Origin: Conexibacter stalactiti
GTDB lineage: Bacteria > Actinomycetota > Thermoleophilia > Solirubrobacterales > Solirubrobacteraceae
Assembly: GCF_035967765.1 (NCBI RefSeq)
Contig: NZ_JAYWIT010000001.1
Strand: one strand, 5' to 3'
DNA length: 64,000 bases
Position 1 is the stretch's first letter, and each line of letters begins with the position of its first letter. The notes beneath the pieces were generated by a model that did no database searches, was not told where the DNA came from, and saw nothing but the letters and a program-made list of their open reading frames with translations. Positions 7,871 through 15,241 of the stretch are shown in pieces. The position numbers were made by a program, and so were the translations under genes.

Positions 7871-8299
7871 ATGTCATATCGCCTCATCACCCGCGCGCGG
7901 CCGTGGCGCGGCGTCGTGGCGCTCGTCGCGGCGTGCGCGACGCTGCTGACGTGCGTCGCGTCGTCGCATGCGGCATCGACGGCCTTCTGCCCAGCCGGCG
8001 GCGGCACGATGACGCTCGCGTTCGGTGTCGGCTGCACCAACACGGACCACACGCTGCTGATCCGTGTGAAGTACTACCAACCCAACGCCATGTACCACTG
8101 CGCCGTCGGCAAGAACGGCCCACAGCAGGACGGCTCGAGCGGAAACGCGTTCGCGGCCTGGTGCGGTTACGGCGCGACCGGAAGCGGCGAGGTCATCTCG
8201 CCGGCTCCCGCGGGCGGGACGTGGGGCTACGCGCGCGGCAAGAACGAGGACACGATGGGGCTCACGTGGAGCCTCTTCTCCGGGATCAAGGATCACTAG
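7871..8299 (+). CDS. small secreted cysteine-containing protein, function unknown
   Basis: A 142-residue protein with a clear signal peptide: basic RARPWR, hydrophobic core ending TLLTCVASSHA, cleavage about residue 35. The mature part is about 107 residues, rich in Gly, Ala, Tyr and Trp, with four cysteines (CPAGG, GCTN, HCAVG, WCGYG) that could form two disulfides. GGGGGG just upstream of ATG 7871 is a strong ribosome-binding site. Followed after 4 bp by another exported-protein gene, so probably bicistronic. No family recognised. Confidence 0.6.
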   Translation: MSYRLITRARPWRGVVALVAACATLLTCVASSHAASTAFCPAGGGTMTLAFGVGCTNTDHTLLIRVKYYQPNAMYHCAVGKNGPQQDGSSGNAFAAWCGYGATGSGEVISPAPAGGTWGYARGKNEDTMGLTWSLFSGIKDH

Positions 8300-8303
8300 A
8301 CGC

Positions 8304-8993
8304 ATGTCATTCACCACAGCCACGGTGCAGCGGCTGCTTGCCCTGCTCGCCTGCGCCGCGATCGTCGCGGCGTTCGTCGCCCTGACCGGCGGCGGCACCG
8401 CCCACTCCGAGGACGCGCCGACGGCGGCGCCGCAGCCCGCCCACAGCTACGACCCGCAGCCGCCGGCTGCCGTCGTCGCCGAGCTCGAGGCCGAGTTCGA
8501 GGAGCAGTTCGCGCTGCTGCGCGAACCGGGCGGCGACGCGATCCCGGCCACCACGCACATCGACGATCCCCGCCTCGACGTCGCAGAATCCCGGCAGCTG
8601 ACGCCGCCGCCGGCGGCACGGCTCGCGGGCGAGGGCGACGTCGAAGCGCCGGAGGCGATCGTCTTCGTGACGCCGAAGGCGGACGGATCGCAGTGCCTGC
8701 TCGCCGTCTTCCCGGAGCTGCACGGCCCGGGCCAGACCTGCGCATTCGCGGATCAGGCCGCCGACGGCTACTTCCTGTTGACGTACAGCCCCGACAACGT
8801 CATCACGGAGCTGTACGGCCTCATGCCCGACGGCGTCGACGAGGTCACCGTCGACCTCGCCGACGGCAGCAGCGTGACGCTGCCGGTCATCTCCAACGGC
8901 TACCTCGCGCGGTTCGACCAGCCGACCGTGGCGGTCAACTGGACCGACGCCGATGGCGTCGAGCAGAGCCTGGGCGCAGGCAGCGGCGACTGA
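8304..8993 (+). CDS. exported or membrane-anchored protein of unknown function
   Basis: A 229-residue protein with an N-terminal hydrophobic helix (about residues 10-30) acting as signal peptide or anchor, then an acidic exported region. The C-terminal half (about 115-225) matches the exported half of the sigma-linked membrane protein at 6356-7087: a TPKADGS strand, then LYGLMPDGVDEVTV, then LPVISNGY and a final VNWTDADG. It starts four bases after the preceding secreted-protein stop. A strong terminator follows immediately. The shared domain suggests a link with the neighbouring ECF system, but no activity is assignable. Confidence 0.6.
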   Translation: MSFTTATVQRLLALLACAAIVAAFVALTGGGTAHSEDAPTAAPQPAHSYDPQPPAAVVAELEAEFEEQFALLREPGGDAIPATTHIDDPRLDVAESRQLTPPPAARLAGEGDVEAPEAIVFVTPKADGSQCLLAVFPELHGPGQTCAFADQAADGYFLLTYSPDNVITELYGLMPDGVDEVTVDLADGSSVTLPVISNGYLARFDQPTVAVNWTDADGVEQSLGAGSGD

Positions 8994-8999
8994 GAGCGC

Positions 9000-9033
9000 G
9001 GTGCGCGGGCGGCGGCGCGGCCGCCCGCGCACC
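9000..9033 (+). terminator. perfect 14-bp stem-loop terminator
   Basis: GGTGCGCGGGCGGC and GCCGCCCGCGCACC pair perfectly across a 6-nt loop, beginning 6 nt after the TGA of the exported-protein gene. It ends the 7871-8993 transcript. Confidence 0.75.
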
Positions 9034-9080
9034 CGTCGTTCACCGGATCCTCACCGCTCGCACGGCGATCTTCGCTTTCC

Positions 9081-9098
9081 TTGAGGTTCTCTTGAGGT
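9081..9098. repeat. two TTGAGGT direct repeats, 11 bp apart, before the FHA gene
   Basis: TTGAGGT occurs at 9081-9087 and 9092-9098, and CTGAGGT again at 9106-9112 over the ribosome-binding site. An 11-bp period matches one helical turn, as in tandem response-regulator boxes. No regulator can be named. Confidence 0.3.
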
Positions 9099-9118
9099 AA
9101 TCGCGCTGAGGTGAAGTG

Positions 9119-9523
9119 ATGACCACCACGCCGACGGAACACACCACCGCGTTCGAGCCCACCGTGGCGCTCGACGCGTTGCAGGGCCCGGCGGACGGTG
9201 ACCGCGTCGCGGGCGTCGGACGCCCGGCACCGGGCCGCTACTTCACGATCGAGGAGGGCGGCAGCGAGCGGCTGCTGCCGCTCGAACGCACGATCACCCA
9301 TCTCGGCCGCGGCTTCACGGCCGACATCCAGCTCGAGGACGTCAGCGTCTCGCGCCGTCACGCGATCGTCACGCAGCGCCGCGGCGCCGTGCGGATCCTC
9401 GACGACCGCAGCTCCAACGGCACCTTCGTCAACGGCCGGCGGATCCAGGAGGCGGAGCTGCGCCACGGCGACGTCGTCGTGATCGGTCGCGTCGTGCTGC
9501 AGTACGTCGACGTCCCCGGCTGA
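9119..9523 (+). CDS. FHA-domain phosphopeptide-binding protein
   Basis: A 134-residue cytosolic protein. The FHA domain covers about residues 45-130, with LGRG, SVSRRHA, and SSNGTFVNG, the residues that contact phosphothreonine and hold the fold. The first 40 residues are a Thr-rich tail (TTTPTEHTT) that could itself be phosphorylated, as in GarA/Rv1827-type proteins. It should act as a reader of Ser/Thr-kinase signalling. ATG 9119 is preferred over the GTG just before it because GAGG lies 7 bp upstream. No kinase gene is adjacent. Confidence 0.85.
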   Translation: MTTTPTEHTTAFEPTVALDALQGPADGDRVAGVGRPAPGRYFTIEEGGSERLLPLERTITHLGRGFTADIQLEDVSVSRRHAIVTQRRGAVRILDDRSSNGTFVNGRRIQEAELRHGDVVVIGRVVLQYVDVPG

Positions 9524-9572
9524 GCGCGCCTCACCGCGCTCTCCCGTCGCGGGACAGCCGCGCGGCCGGCGT

Positions 9573-10286
9573 TCAGGCCGGTCTCGTGTCCGCACCGGCC
9601 AGTGCCAGCAGCGTGTCCGTTCCCACCCCGCGCCCGGCGACGATGCAGGTGCGGCCGTCGCGCAGCCACATCACCGCGGTCGCGTCGCCCAGCTCGTAGA
9701 CCCACATCGGGATCCCGCGCCATCTGACGTAGCGCCCGCCGAAGGGCAGCGCGTCGCCCCCGACGATCGCGTAGCCGACGCGGTCACCCCCGCGGTTGGC
9801 GTAGAAGACCGTGCGCACCTCACGCCCTTCGACGCGGTCGCTGCGCTCGCCGGTCGCCCGCCAGCTCGCCCACGCCGGGAACGCGACGCCGTCGATCGAC
9901 GCCGCCAGCAGCCCGTCGCCGCGCACGGCCGGCGCCGGCGCTCTCGCGGAGCGCAGCGCGACCGGGGCGACCTGCGGCACGCTCGGCGCACCGCCTCCGT
10001 CGCCGCCGCTCAGCAGCAGCGCCGCCGCCAGCACGACCACGACAAGGCAGGCGAGCGCGCCGGCCAGAGCGAGCGGGCGGCGCGAACGGCGCCGGCGCGG
10101 AGGGGCGGGGCGCGACGTCGCGGCCGCCGACGGCGTTGCGCCGGGCGCGGAGTCGTGGCTCGCCGCGCTCTCCACCGCCTCCGCCTCGGCGACGGCCGCC
10201 TCCACCCACGACCGCAGCGCGGGCGAGGGGGTCACGTGCTCCAGCGCTGTCAGGTCGACTCTGGGCTCCATCGGCTCTTCCGTCAC
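9573..10286 (-). CDS. single-pass membrane protein paired with an ECF sigma factor (putative anti-sigma)
   Basis: A 237-residue protein: a cytosolic N-terminal region of about 70 residues, a stretch of basic residues (RPAPPRRRRSRRP), one transmembrane helix at about residues 77-97, then an exported domain with GDALPFGGRYVRWRGIPMWVYELG. The GTG start overlaps the sigma-factor stop as GTGA. This gene order and topology are typical of anti-sigma factors, although no HxxxCxxC zinc motif is present. Not evidently related to the membrane protein of the other ECF pair. Confidence 0.6.
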   Translation of the reverse strand: MTEEPMEPRVDLTALEHVTPSPALRSWVEAAVAEAEAVESAASHDSAPGATPSAAATSRPAPPRRRRSRRPLALAGALACLVVVVLAAALLLSGGDGGGAPSVPQVAPVALRSARAPAPAVRGDGLLAASIDGVAFPAWASWRATGERSDRVEGREVRTVFYANRGGDRVGYAIVGGDALPFGGRYVRWRGIPMWVYELGDATAVMWLRDGRTCIVAGRGVGTDTLLALAGADTRPA

Positions 10287-10807
10287 TTCAGACTCCGTTC
10301 ACTGCCCGTGCCTTCCCGCTCGTCGCCCTCCAGCGTGCGGGCGACGCGCTCGCGCGCCCGATGCAGACGGGTCGCGATCGTCGCCTCGCGTGTCCCGAGC
10401 ACGTCAGCCGCCTCGCGATAGGAGAGACCCGCGACGTCGACGGCGACGAGCGCGAGGCGGAAGTCCTGCGGCAGCGCCGCGATCGCGTCGAGCAGCTCGT
10501 GGGCCGCGAGCGCCGCCTCCGGGCGCCCGGAGGCACGCCGATCGGGCGTCGCGACCGCGTCGAGCGGCGCGCTCTCGCGCGGGCGTCGAGAGGCCGTCCG
10601 GCGGCCCGTCAGGAAGGTGTTGCGCAGCGCTCGCACGAGGTACGCCAGCTCCTGCTCGCCGCGCAGCTCGCGCGGTTTCTCCAGCACCCGCGCGACCGTC
10701 TCCTGGACCAGGTCCTCGGCCTCCTCGCGTGAGCCGCACAGCGCCCACGCCGCCCGGTGCAGGCGGTCGAGGTGCCGGACGAGCGCCTGCGGCTCGAGGC
10801 GCGCCAT
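10283..10807 (-). CDS. ECF-type RNA polymerase sigma factor
   Basis: A 174-residue protein with sigma region 2 at about residues 10-70 (AEDLVQETVARVLEKP) and region 4 at about 105-160 (AALPQDFRLALVAVDVAGLSYREAADVLG, then ATIATRLHRARERV). It should form a regulatory pair with the overlapping membrane protein downstream. Start ATG 10807. The 228-bp gap upstream holds two tandem palindromic 18-mers and, farther on, the promoter region of the SirB1-like gene. Confidence 0.9.
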   Translation of the reverse strand: MARLEPQALVRHLDRLHRAAWALCGSREEAEDLVQETVARVLEKPRELRGEQELAYLVRALRNTFLTGRRTASRRPRESAPLDAVATPDRRASGRPEAALAAHELLDAIAALPQDFRLALVAVDVAGLSYREAADVLGTREATIATRLHRARERVARTLEGDEREGTGSERSLK

Positions 10808-10860
10808 CGGGCGACTGTAGCGCCGGCGGCAAGCGCGGCGGCGCGATTCGCGAGCGCGGC

Positions 10861-10901
10861 CGCGCCGGTGCTGGCGCGGCCGCCGCGCCGGTGCTGGCGC
10901 G
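10861..10901. repeat. tandem 18-bp palindromic repeats upstream of an ECF sigma gene
   Basis: CGCGCCGGTGCTGGCGCG occurs twice, at 10861-10878 and 10884-10901. Each copy has inverted CGCGCC/GGCGCG arms. They lie 55-95 bp upstream of the sigma-factor start and could be a regulator site or stable leader stem-loops. Confidence 0.45.
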
Positions 10902-11005
10902 CGACCGCCTCGTTGTCGTCACGGAAGCGCAGCCGTTCGAGCCGGGCGCGTCACTGGTCTGCGTGGGTTGACTTGCGTTTCGATTCCCGACCATGTCAGT
11001 ATGTA

Positions 11006-11019
11006 TTAGGTCACCCTAA
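11006..11019. promoter_or_regulatory. DtxR/MntR-type metal box
   Basis: TTAGG-TCAC-CCTAA is a perfect interrupted palindrome in an AT-rich patch, 16 bp before the ATG of the SirB1-like gene. It resembles DtxR/IdeR/MntR operators, whose half-sites are TTAGG and CCTAA. A DtxR-family gene is second in the same probable transcript, so metal-dependent autoregulation is likely. Confidence 0.6.
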
Positions 11020-11035
11020 AACGACCGTGACCTCC

Positions 11036-11692
11036 ATGCTCCCATTCGCGCTCCAAGCCGTCTCAGAATGCCCAGCTCACGCAGACCTCGCGCTCGCGCT
11101 CGGGGCTGAGTTCGAGCCGCTCGACGCCGACGAGGCCGACGCCGAGCTGGACGCGCTCGCCGGCGAGCTGATGGACCTGCGCCACGCCGCGCCGCGCGAG
11201 CAGCTGCTCGGCTGCGCGGCCGCCGTCGCCGAACGCTTCACGACCGTCGCGACGCCGCAGAGAATCGCCCGCGACTGCGTGCTCGACGACCTCCTGCTGC
11301 ACCGCGTGCTGCGCCGCAACGCCGGTCACGCGCTGCCGCTGACCGTCGTCGCCGTCGAGGCCGGCCGGCGCGTCGGCATACCGCTCGGGATCGTCGGTCG
11401 CGGCCGCGAGCAGTACCTCGCGCACGCCGCCTTCGCCGACCCGCACGTCGCCGACATGGCCCAGCCGGGCCGGCTCGTCGACCTCGGCGGCCGCGAGGAC
11501 GAGGTCGGCTGGCAGTGCGCGCACCAGCTCGCGGCGCTGCTGCTGAACCGCATCGCCGAGCGCGCCGAGCGGATCGGCAACGTGACGTGGGCGCTGCAGG
11601 CGGCCGAGCTGCGGCTGGCGCTGCCGGTCGGAGAGGAGGCGCGCGAGCGGATGGAGCGTGATCTCCAGCGCGTGCGCGCACGCCTCAACTAG
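11036..11692 (+). CDS. SirB1-like transglutaminase-fold protein
   Basis: A 218-residue cytosolic protein of the SirB1/transglutaminase_9 type. The recognisable parts are LDDLLLHRVLRRNAGHALPLTVVAVEAGRRVGIPLGIVG and a following REQYLAHA. The family's usual catalytic cysteine in the N-x-C segment appears absent (RNAGHALP), so it may be non-catalytic. Start ATG 11036 is chosen because the frame upstream runs through the promoter. It sits just behind a DtxR-type box and 39 bp before the dtxR-family gene. Function unknown. Confidence 0.65.
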   Translation: MLPFALQAVSECPAHADLALALGAEFEPLDADEADAELDALAGELMDLRHAAPREQLLGCAAAVAERFTTVATPQRIARDCVLDDLLLHRVLRRNAGHALPLTVVAVEAGRRVGIPLGIVGRGREQYLAHAAFADPHVADMAQPGRLVDLGGREDEVGWQCAHQLAALLLNRIAERAERIGNVTWALQAAELRLALPVGEEARERMERDLQRVRARLN

Positions 11693-11731
11693 CCCGCGAG
11701 AGAGCCAGCCTGCGGATCGCAGCGAACCCCT

Positions 11732-12451
11732 ATGATCGGCTGCGTGGGCAACGTCCGCGGCCACACGGCCGACGACTATCTCGAAGCGATCTACGCGCTC
11801 GTCTTCCCGGTCGGGGAATACCGTCCGGCAGATGCGGCGACGCCGATCGCCGCGCGCGTCGCCGACAGGCTGGGCGTCTCGCGCGCCGCCGTCGGCGAGA
11901 CGCTCAGACGGCTGGAGGACGAGGGCCTCGTCGAGCGGATGCCCAACCGCTGGATCTCGCTGACGCCCGCGGGCATCGAGCGTGCCGAGCAGGTCGTGCG
12001 GCGCCGCCGCATCGTCGAGCGCTTCCTGTCCGACTTCCTCGACTACGCGCCGGCCGACGTCCACGCCGCCGCCGAGACCGTCGGCGACAGCTTCACCGAC
12101 GAGATGGTCGAGCGGCTGCACGAGCGGCTCGGCTACCCGGAGCGCTGCCCGCACGGGTGGCCGGTCGCGCCGGAGGAGGAGCAGGCCGAGAACGAGCAGC
12201 TGCTGACGCTCGCGGAGCTGAGCGCCGGCGATGCCTGCGAGATCGTGCGCGTTGCGAAGGACGACGGCGAGCTGATCGGCTGGTTGTGGGAGGAGGGCTT
12301 CCGCCCTGGCGCGCACGTGCACGTCGAGGACGTGCAGACCGCCGCCGGCCACCTGCGCGTGCGGATGGACCGCGACGGCGACCTCGGCGACGAGCGCGTG
12401 ATCGCCGCGAAGGCCGCCCGCAGCCTGTTCGTGCGCCGCTCCGGCGGCTGA
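11732..12451 (+). CDS. DtxR/MntR-family metal-dependent transcriptional regulator
   Basis: A 239-residue protein. The N-terminal winged helix-turn-helix covers about residues 10-75 (HTADDYLEAIYAL, VADRLGVSRAAVGETLRRLEDEGLVER). The dimerisation and metal-binding domain is at about 76-145 with ERFLSDFLDYAPADVHAAAETV and the E/H-rich MVERLHERLGYPERCPHG segment. An SH3-like/FeoA-type C-terminal domain follows (about 155-235). With bound Mn2+ or Fe2+ it should repress metal-uptake genes. A box of the expected type lies upstream of the preceding gene. Confidence 0.88.
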   Translation: MIGCVGNVRGHTADDYLEAIYALVFPVGEYRPADAATPIAARVADRLGVSRAAVGETLRRLEDEGLVERMPNRWISLTPAGIERAEQVVRRRRIVERFLSDFLDYAPADVHAAAETVGDSFTDEMVERLHERLGYPERCPHGWPVAPEEEQAENEQLLTLAELSAGDACEIVRVAKDDGELIGWLWEEGFRPGAHVHVEDVQTAAGHLRVRMDRDGDLGDERVIAAKAARSLFVRRSGG

Positions 12452-12490
12452 GCGCGAGCGGTCATTCCGGCCGCAGCCGCGTTCCGGGCG

Positions 12491-12536
12491 TGCGGCCACC
12501 CCCCGGACCGGGGGCTCCCGCCGCCCGGGTGCCGCA
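12491..12536 (+). terminator. stem-loop terminator after the DtxR gene
   Basis: TGCGGC-c-ACCC pairs with GGGTGCCGCA (one bulged C), enclosing a second self-complementary CCCCCGG-A-CCGGGGG, and is followed by AAAAT. It lies 40 nt after the dtxR-family stop. The remaining leader to bioY shows no further element except its ribosome-binding site. Confidence 0.5.
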
Positions 12537-12626
12537 AAATGTGCCGCGCGTGCACGCGTCTCCCCCTGAGATCAGGTAGACCCGTCGTGTCGTACGCCGT
12601 TCCGACTTTCACCGCAAAGGAGCTTC

Positions 12627-13229
12627 ATGGCCATCGCATCCGCCGCGCCCGCGCAGCAGCGCGGCCTCGTCCTCGCCGACGCGATCCCTGGCGCGCGCGT
12701 TCGTGACCTCGCGCTCGTGCTGGCCGGCGCCGGGCTGACCGCGCTGCTGGCGCAGGTCGCGATCCCCGTCCCGCCGTCGCCGGTCCCGGTCACCGGTCAG
12801 ACGCTGGCGGTCGGCCTCGTCGGCGCGACGCTCGGCGCTCGTCGCGGCACCGCCGCGATGCTGCTGTACGCGCTGCTCGGCCTCTTCCTGCCGGTCTATG
12901 CCGAGGGCAACTCCGGCTGGGACGTGATCACCGGCGCCAGCGGCGGTTACATCATCGGCTTCATCTTCGCCACCGGCGTCGTCGGCTACCTCGCCGAGCG
13001 CGGCGCCGACCGCAAGGTGCTGACGGCGTTCATCTCGTTCGTCGCCGCGCAGCTGATCGTCTTCGCCTTCGGCCTCGTCGGCCTCAAGCTGGCGGTCGGC
13101 GAGGATTGGAGCTGGACGATCCACAACGGCTTCGCGATCTTCATCGTCGGCGGCATCATCAAGGCCATCGTCGGCGCGATCGTGCTGCCGTCCGCCTGGC
13201 AGATCGTCAGACGCGTCGAGCGCGGCTGA
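12627..13229 (+). CDS. bioY: BioY, biotin transporter substrate-binding (S) component
   Basis: A 200-residue membrane protein with about six hydrophobic helices. Family marks are PVPPSPVPVTGQTLAVGLVGATLG (about residues 48-70), the GLFLPVYAEG loop, and GASGGYIIGFI. BioY binds biotin in the membrane and works alone or with the ECF energising module; no bioM/bioN is nearby, so it may use a shared module. AAAGGAG 6 bp before ATG 12627 is a strong ribosome-binding site. Confidence 0.92.
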   Translation: MAIASAAPAQQRGLVLADAIPGARVRDLALVLAGAGLTALLAQVAIPVPPSPVPVTGQTLAVGLVGATLGARRGTAAMLLYALLGLFLPVYAEGNSGWDVITGASGGYIIGFIFATGVVGYLAERGADRKVLTAFISFVAAQLIVFAFGLVGLKLAVGEDWSWTIHNGFAIFIVGGIIKAIVGAIVLPSAWQIVRRVERG

Positions 13230-13272
13230 CAACGGTTGATGCGGGAGGCCGGGTCGGGGATGATCCCGGCCC

Positions 13273-13533
13273 ATGGCCTCTCCCGCGCAGGACCCCGACG
13301 GAACCGCCACAACCCGTTCGAGCAGAGACAGAGCACGTCTGATCGCGGTCGCGATCCTCGCGGCAATCGCCGCCCTCTTCGCGATCGTCAACCTCGAGCA
13401 GGTCAGAGTCGATCTGATATTCGGCTCGGCGAAGCTGCCGCTGATCATCGTGATCGTCCTCTGCCTGCTGATCGGCGCGGCGATCGGCATGGTGCTGGGC
13501 CGGCGCGGCGGCAAGGGCCGGCGCGACAGCTGA
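13273..13533 (+). CDS. LapA-domain (DUF1049) small membrane protein
   Basis: An 86-residue protein with two transmembrane helices (about 24-42 and 55-75) separated by NLEQVRVDLIFGSAKLP, the hallmark of LapA/DUF1049 proteins. A basic C-terminus (GRRGGKGRRDS) stays cytosolic. In Gram-negatives LapA helps envelope assembly; its role in actinobacteria is unknown. 43 bp after bioY, same strand. Confidence 0.8.
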   Translation: MASPAQDPDGTATTRSSRDRARLIAVAILAAIAALFAIVNLEQVRVDLIFGSAKLPLIIVIVLCLLIGAAIGMVLGRRGGKGRRDS

Positions 13534-13542
13534 GCGGCGCGC

Positions 13543-13971
13543 TCAGCCGCCGAGGCCGGGGACGGCCGCGACGTCGGCGAGCGACCGCGCATGGCCGGGT
13601 GCCGCCGCGACGATCTGCCGGTCGGCGGTGATCAGCTCTGCCCCGATCGCCTCCGCGACCGCCACGTACGCGGCGTCGTAGGCACTGAGGCCGGTCTTGA
13701 CCCAGCGCGCGACGGCCGGCAGGTCGGGCGCCGCCAGCTGAAGACCGAGCACATCAAACCAGTGCGCCGTCTCAGCGACCACCGCCGGCGCGACGCGCCA
13801 CTTGCGCGCCGTCACGTTCAACACCTCCAACGGAAGCATCGTCGGAGCCGTGACGCGGACACGACCCGCCTTGTGGGCGACGTAGAGAAGGTCGGCTTCC
13901 CGTGAGGATGGCAGCTCATCCGGTCTCAGCCACTTCAGCACGACATTGGCGTCCACCACCAGGTCGATCAC
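13543..13971 (-). CDS. vapC: PIN-domain ribonuclease toxin, VapC type
   Basis: A 142-residue protein. The PIN-domain acids are in place: VDANVVLKW (first Asp), EVL around residue 45, and SAYDAAYVAVAEAIGAELITADRQI with two Asp near the C-terminus, together holding the Mg2+ of the RNase site. The GTG start overlaps the antitoxin stop as GTGA, the standard antitoxin-first arrangement. Length is normal for VapC, so the toxin looks intact. Confidence 0.85.
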   Translation of the reverse strand: MIDLVVDANVVLKWLRPDELPSSREADLLYVAHKAGRVRVTAPTMLPLEVLNVTARKWRVAPAVVAETAHWFDVLGLQLAAPDLPAVARWVKTGLSAYDAAYVAVAEAIGAELITADRQIVAAAPGHARSLADVAAVPGLGG

Positions 13972-14237
13972 GAGAAGCGGTCCAGTCGCTCGTCGCGCAT
14001 TCTCCGCACGAGGCTCGTGACGTCCTCATCGGTCGCGTACTCGGCGTCTGCGAACAGCGCCCGCAGGTTGTCGAGCGCTTCATGAACCTTGGGGTCGGCG
14101 CCGGGGCCGATCTGCGCGTCGAGGTCTCTGCGCGCGAGGTCGGAGATGTAGGCGCTGCGCGTCAGGCCGCGATCGCGAGCGGTGCGGTCGATGCGCTTGA
14201 GGAGGGGATCTTCGATGGTTACGAGCACCTTGGCCAT
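13968..14237 (-). CDS. vapB: ribbon-helix-helix antitoxin, VapB type
   Basis: An 89-residue protein with an RHH/CopG DNA-binding fold at the N-terminus: VLVTIEDPLLKRIDRTARDRG and TRSAYISDLARRDL. The acidic C-terminal part (EALDNLRALFADAEYATDEDVTSLV) would wrap the VapC toxin. It neutralises VapC and should repress its own promoter. Starts at ATG 14237; TTGCAG repeats lie just upstream. Confidence 0.8.
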   Translation of the reverse strand: MAKVLVTIEDPLLKRIDRTARDRGLTRSAYISDLARRDLDAQIGPGADPKVHEALDNLRALFADAEYATDEDVTSLVRRMRDERLDRFS

Positions 14238-14282
14238 GAGAGCAGGATATCCCGGCTATCTCAAGCGGGCAAGGGCCGCAAT

Positions 14283-14331
14283 TTGCAGGGAAGAAGCACA
14301 GATGTTGCAGACTGCGCGTTCCCTGTTGCAG
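14283..14331. repeat. three TTGCAG repeats spaced two helical turns apart upstream of vapB
   Basis: TTGCAG occurs at 14283-14288, 14305-14310 and 14326-14331, i.e. with 22- and 21-bp periods, 45-95 bp upstream of the vapB start in the divergent region with the ArfB-like gene. The phasing suggests a protein-binding array, possibly the VapB operator. Confidence 0.4.
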
Positions 14332-14403
14332 AGGGGCGAGCAAGGGAGGTCTGAGAGCGAGCGAGCGGCGCCGATCGCGATACTGGACGGCGTGGACGAT
14401 CCG

Positions 14404-14805
14404 ATGCCGATCACCGACCACCTCGCGCTGCCGCTGTCGGAGGTGACGCTGCGCGCGAGCCGCTCCTCGGGCCCGGGCGGGCAGCACGCGAACGTGACCG
14501 CATCCCGGATCGAGGCCGTCTTCGACGTCGACGCCTCCGCGACGCTGGCGCCGTGGCAGAAGGCGCGCATCGCCGCGAGACTCGGGCGGCGGGTGACGGC
14601 GGTGTCGCAGGACGCCCGCAGCCAGGCGGTCAACCGCGAGCTGGCGCTCGAGCGCCTGCGCGAACGGCTCGCTGCCGCGCTCGCCGTCCCCCGCCCGCGG
14701 ACGAAGACGAGACCGACACGAGCGTCGAGAAGACGCCACGCGCAGGCGAAGCAGCGCAACTCAGCACGCAAGCAGGCACGGCGCCCGCCGCGCGGCGACG
14801 ACTGA
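14404..14805 (+). CDS. arfB: ArfB-like alternative ribosome-rescue factor (peptidyl-tRNA hydrolase)
   Basis: A 133-residue protein with the release-factor GGQ domain: SRSSGPGGQHANVTAS at about residues 20-36, where GGQ catalyses peptidyl-tRNA hydrolysis. It lacks codon-recognition domains and ends in a strongly basic tail rich in Arg, Lys and Gln, which in ArfB enters the empty mRNA channel of stalled ribosomes. A GTG four codons upstream is an alternative start; the longer open frame upstream runs through the vapB promoter and is unlikely to be translated. Confidence 0.85.
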   Translation: MPITDHLALPLSEVTLRASRSSGPGGQHANVTASRIEAVFDVDASATLAPWQKARIAARLGRRVTAVSQDARSQAVNRELALERLRERLAAALAVPRPRTKTRPTRASRRRHAQAKQRNSARKQARRPPRGDD

Positions 14806-14841
14806 GGCGCCGTGCCACACCTGCGCGCTAGCCTCCGCCGC

Positions 14842-15192
14842 ATGCGCCGCCTGTTCGGTCCGGTCTTCGTCTTCACCGGCATCCTTCACTTCGCCAAGCC
14901 GCGGATCTACGAGTCGATCATGCCGGACTGGCTGCCGGCTCACCGCGAGCTGGTCTACGCCAGCGGGGTCGCCGAGATCGTCGCGGGTGCTGCCACGCTG
15001 CACCCGCGCACGCGCCGCGCCGGCGGCTGGCTGAGCATCGCGACGCTCGTCGCCGTCTTCCCCGCCAACCTGCACATGGCGCTCCATCCTGAGCGCTATC
15101 GCGCCATCCCCGGTGGACAGGTCGCGCTGCTGGCGCGCCTGCCGCTGCAGCTGCTGCTGATCGCCTGGGCCCACGCCGCCGGCCGCGATTGA
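14842..15192 (+). CDS. DoxX-like small membrane protein
   Basis: A 116-residue protein with three to four hydrophobic segments. The N-terminal FGPVFVFTGILHFAKPRIYESIMPDWLP and the VYASGVAEIVAGAATL helix are typical of the DoxX/MauE-like group found in actinobacteria. Role unknown; relatives are placed in redox or thiol membrane functions. ATG 14842 is used; GTG 14812 would add ten residues. Nothing is coded between this and the PAS-GGDEF-EAL gene. Confidence 0.7.
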   Translation: MRRLFGPVFVFTGILHFAKPRIYESIMPDWLPAHRELVYASGVAEIVAGAATLHPRTRRAGGWLSIATLVAVFPANLHMALHPERYRAIPGGQVALLARLPLQLLLIAWAHAAGRD

Positions 15193-15241
15193 CCGCCACA
15201 TCGCATCACACCGAAATTCACTGGTAAACAGTCCGGTTCCT

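Noticed and set aside
12500..12514. CCCCCGG-A-CCGGGGG as a regulator operator
   Set aside because: It is nested in a larger stem-loop just after a stop codon and is better explained as part of a terminator.
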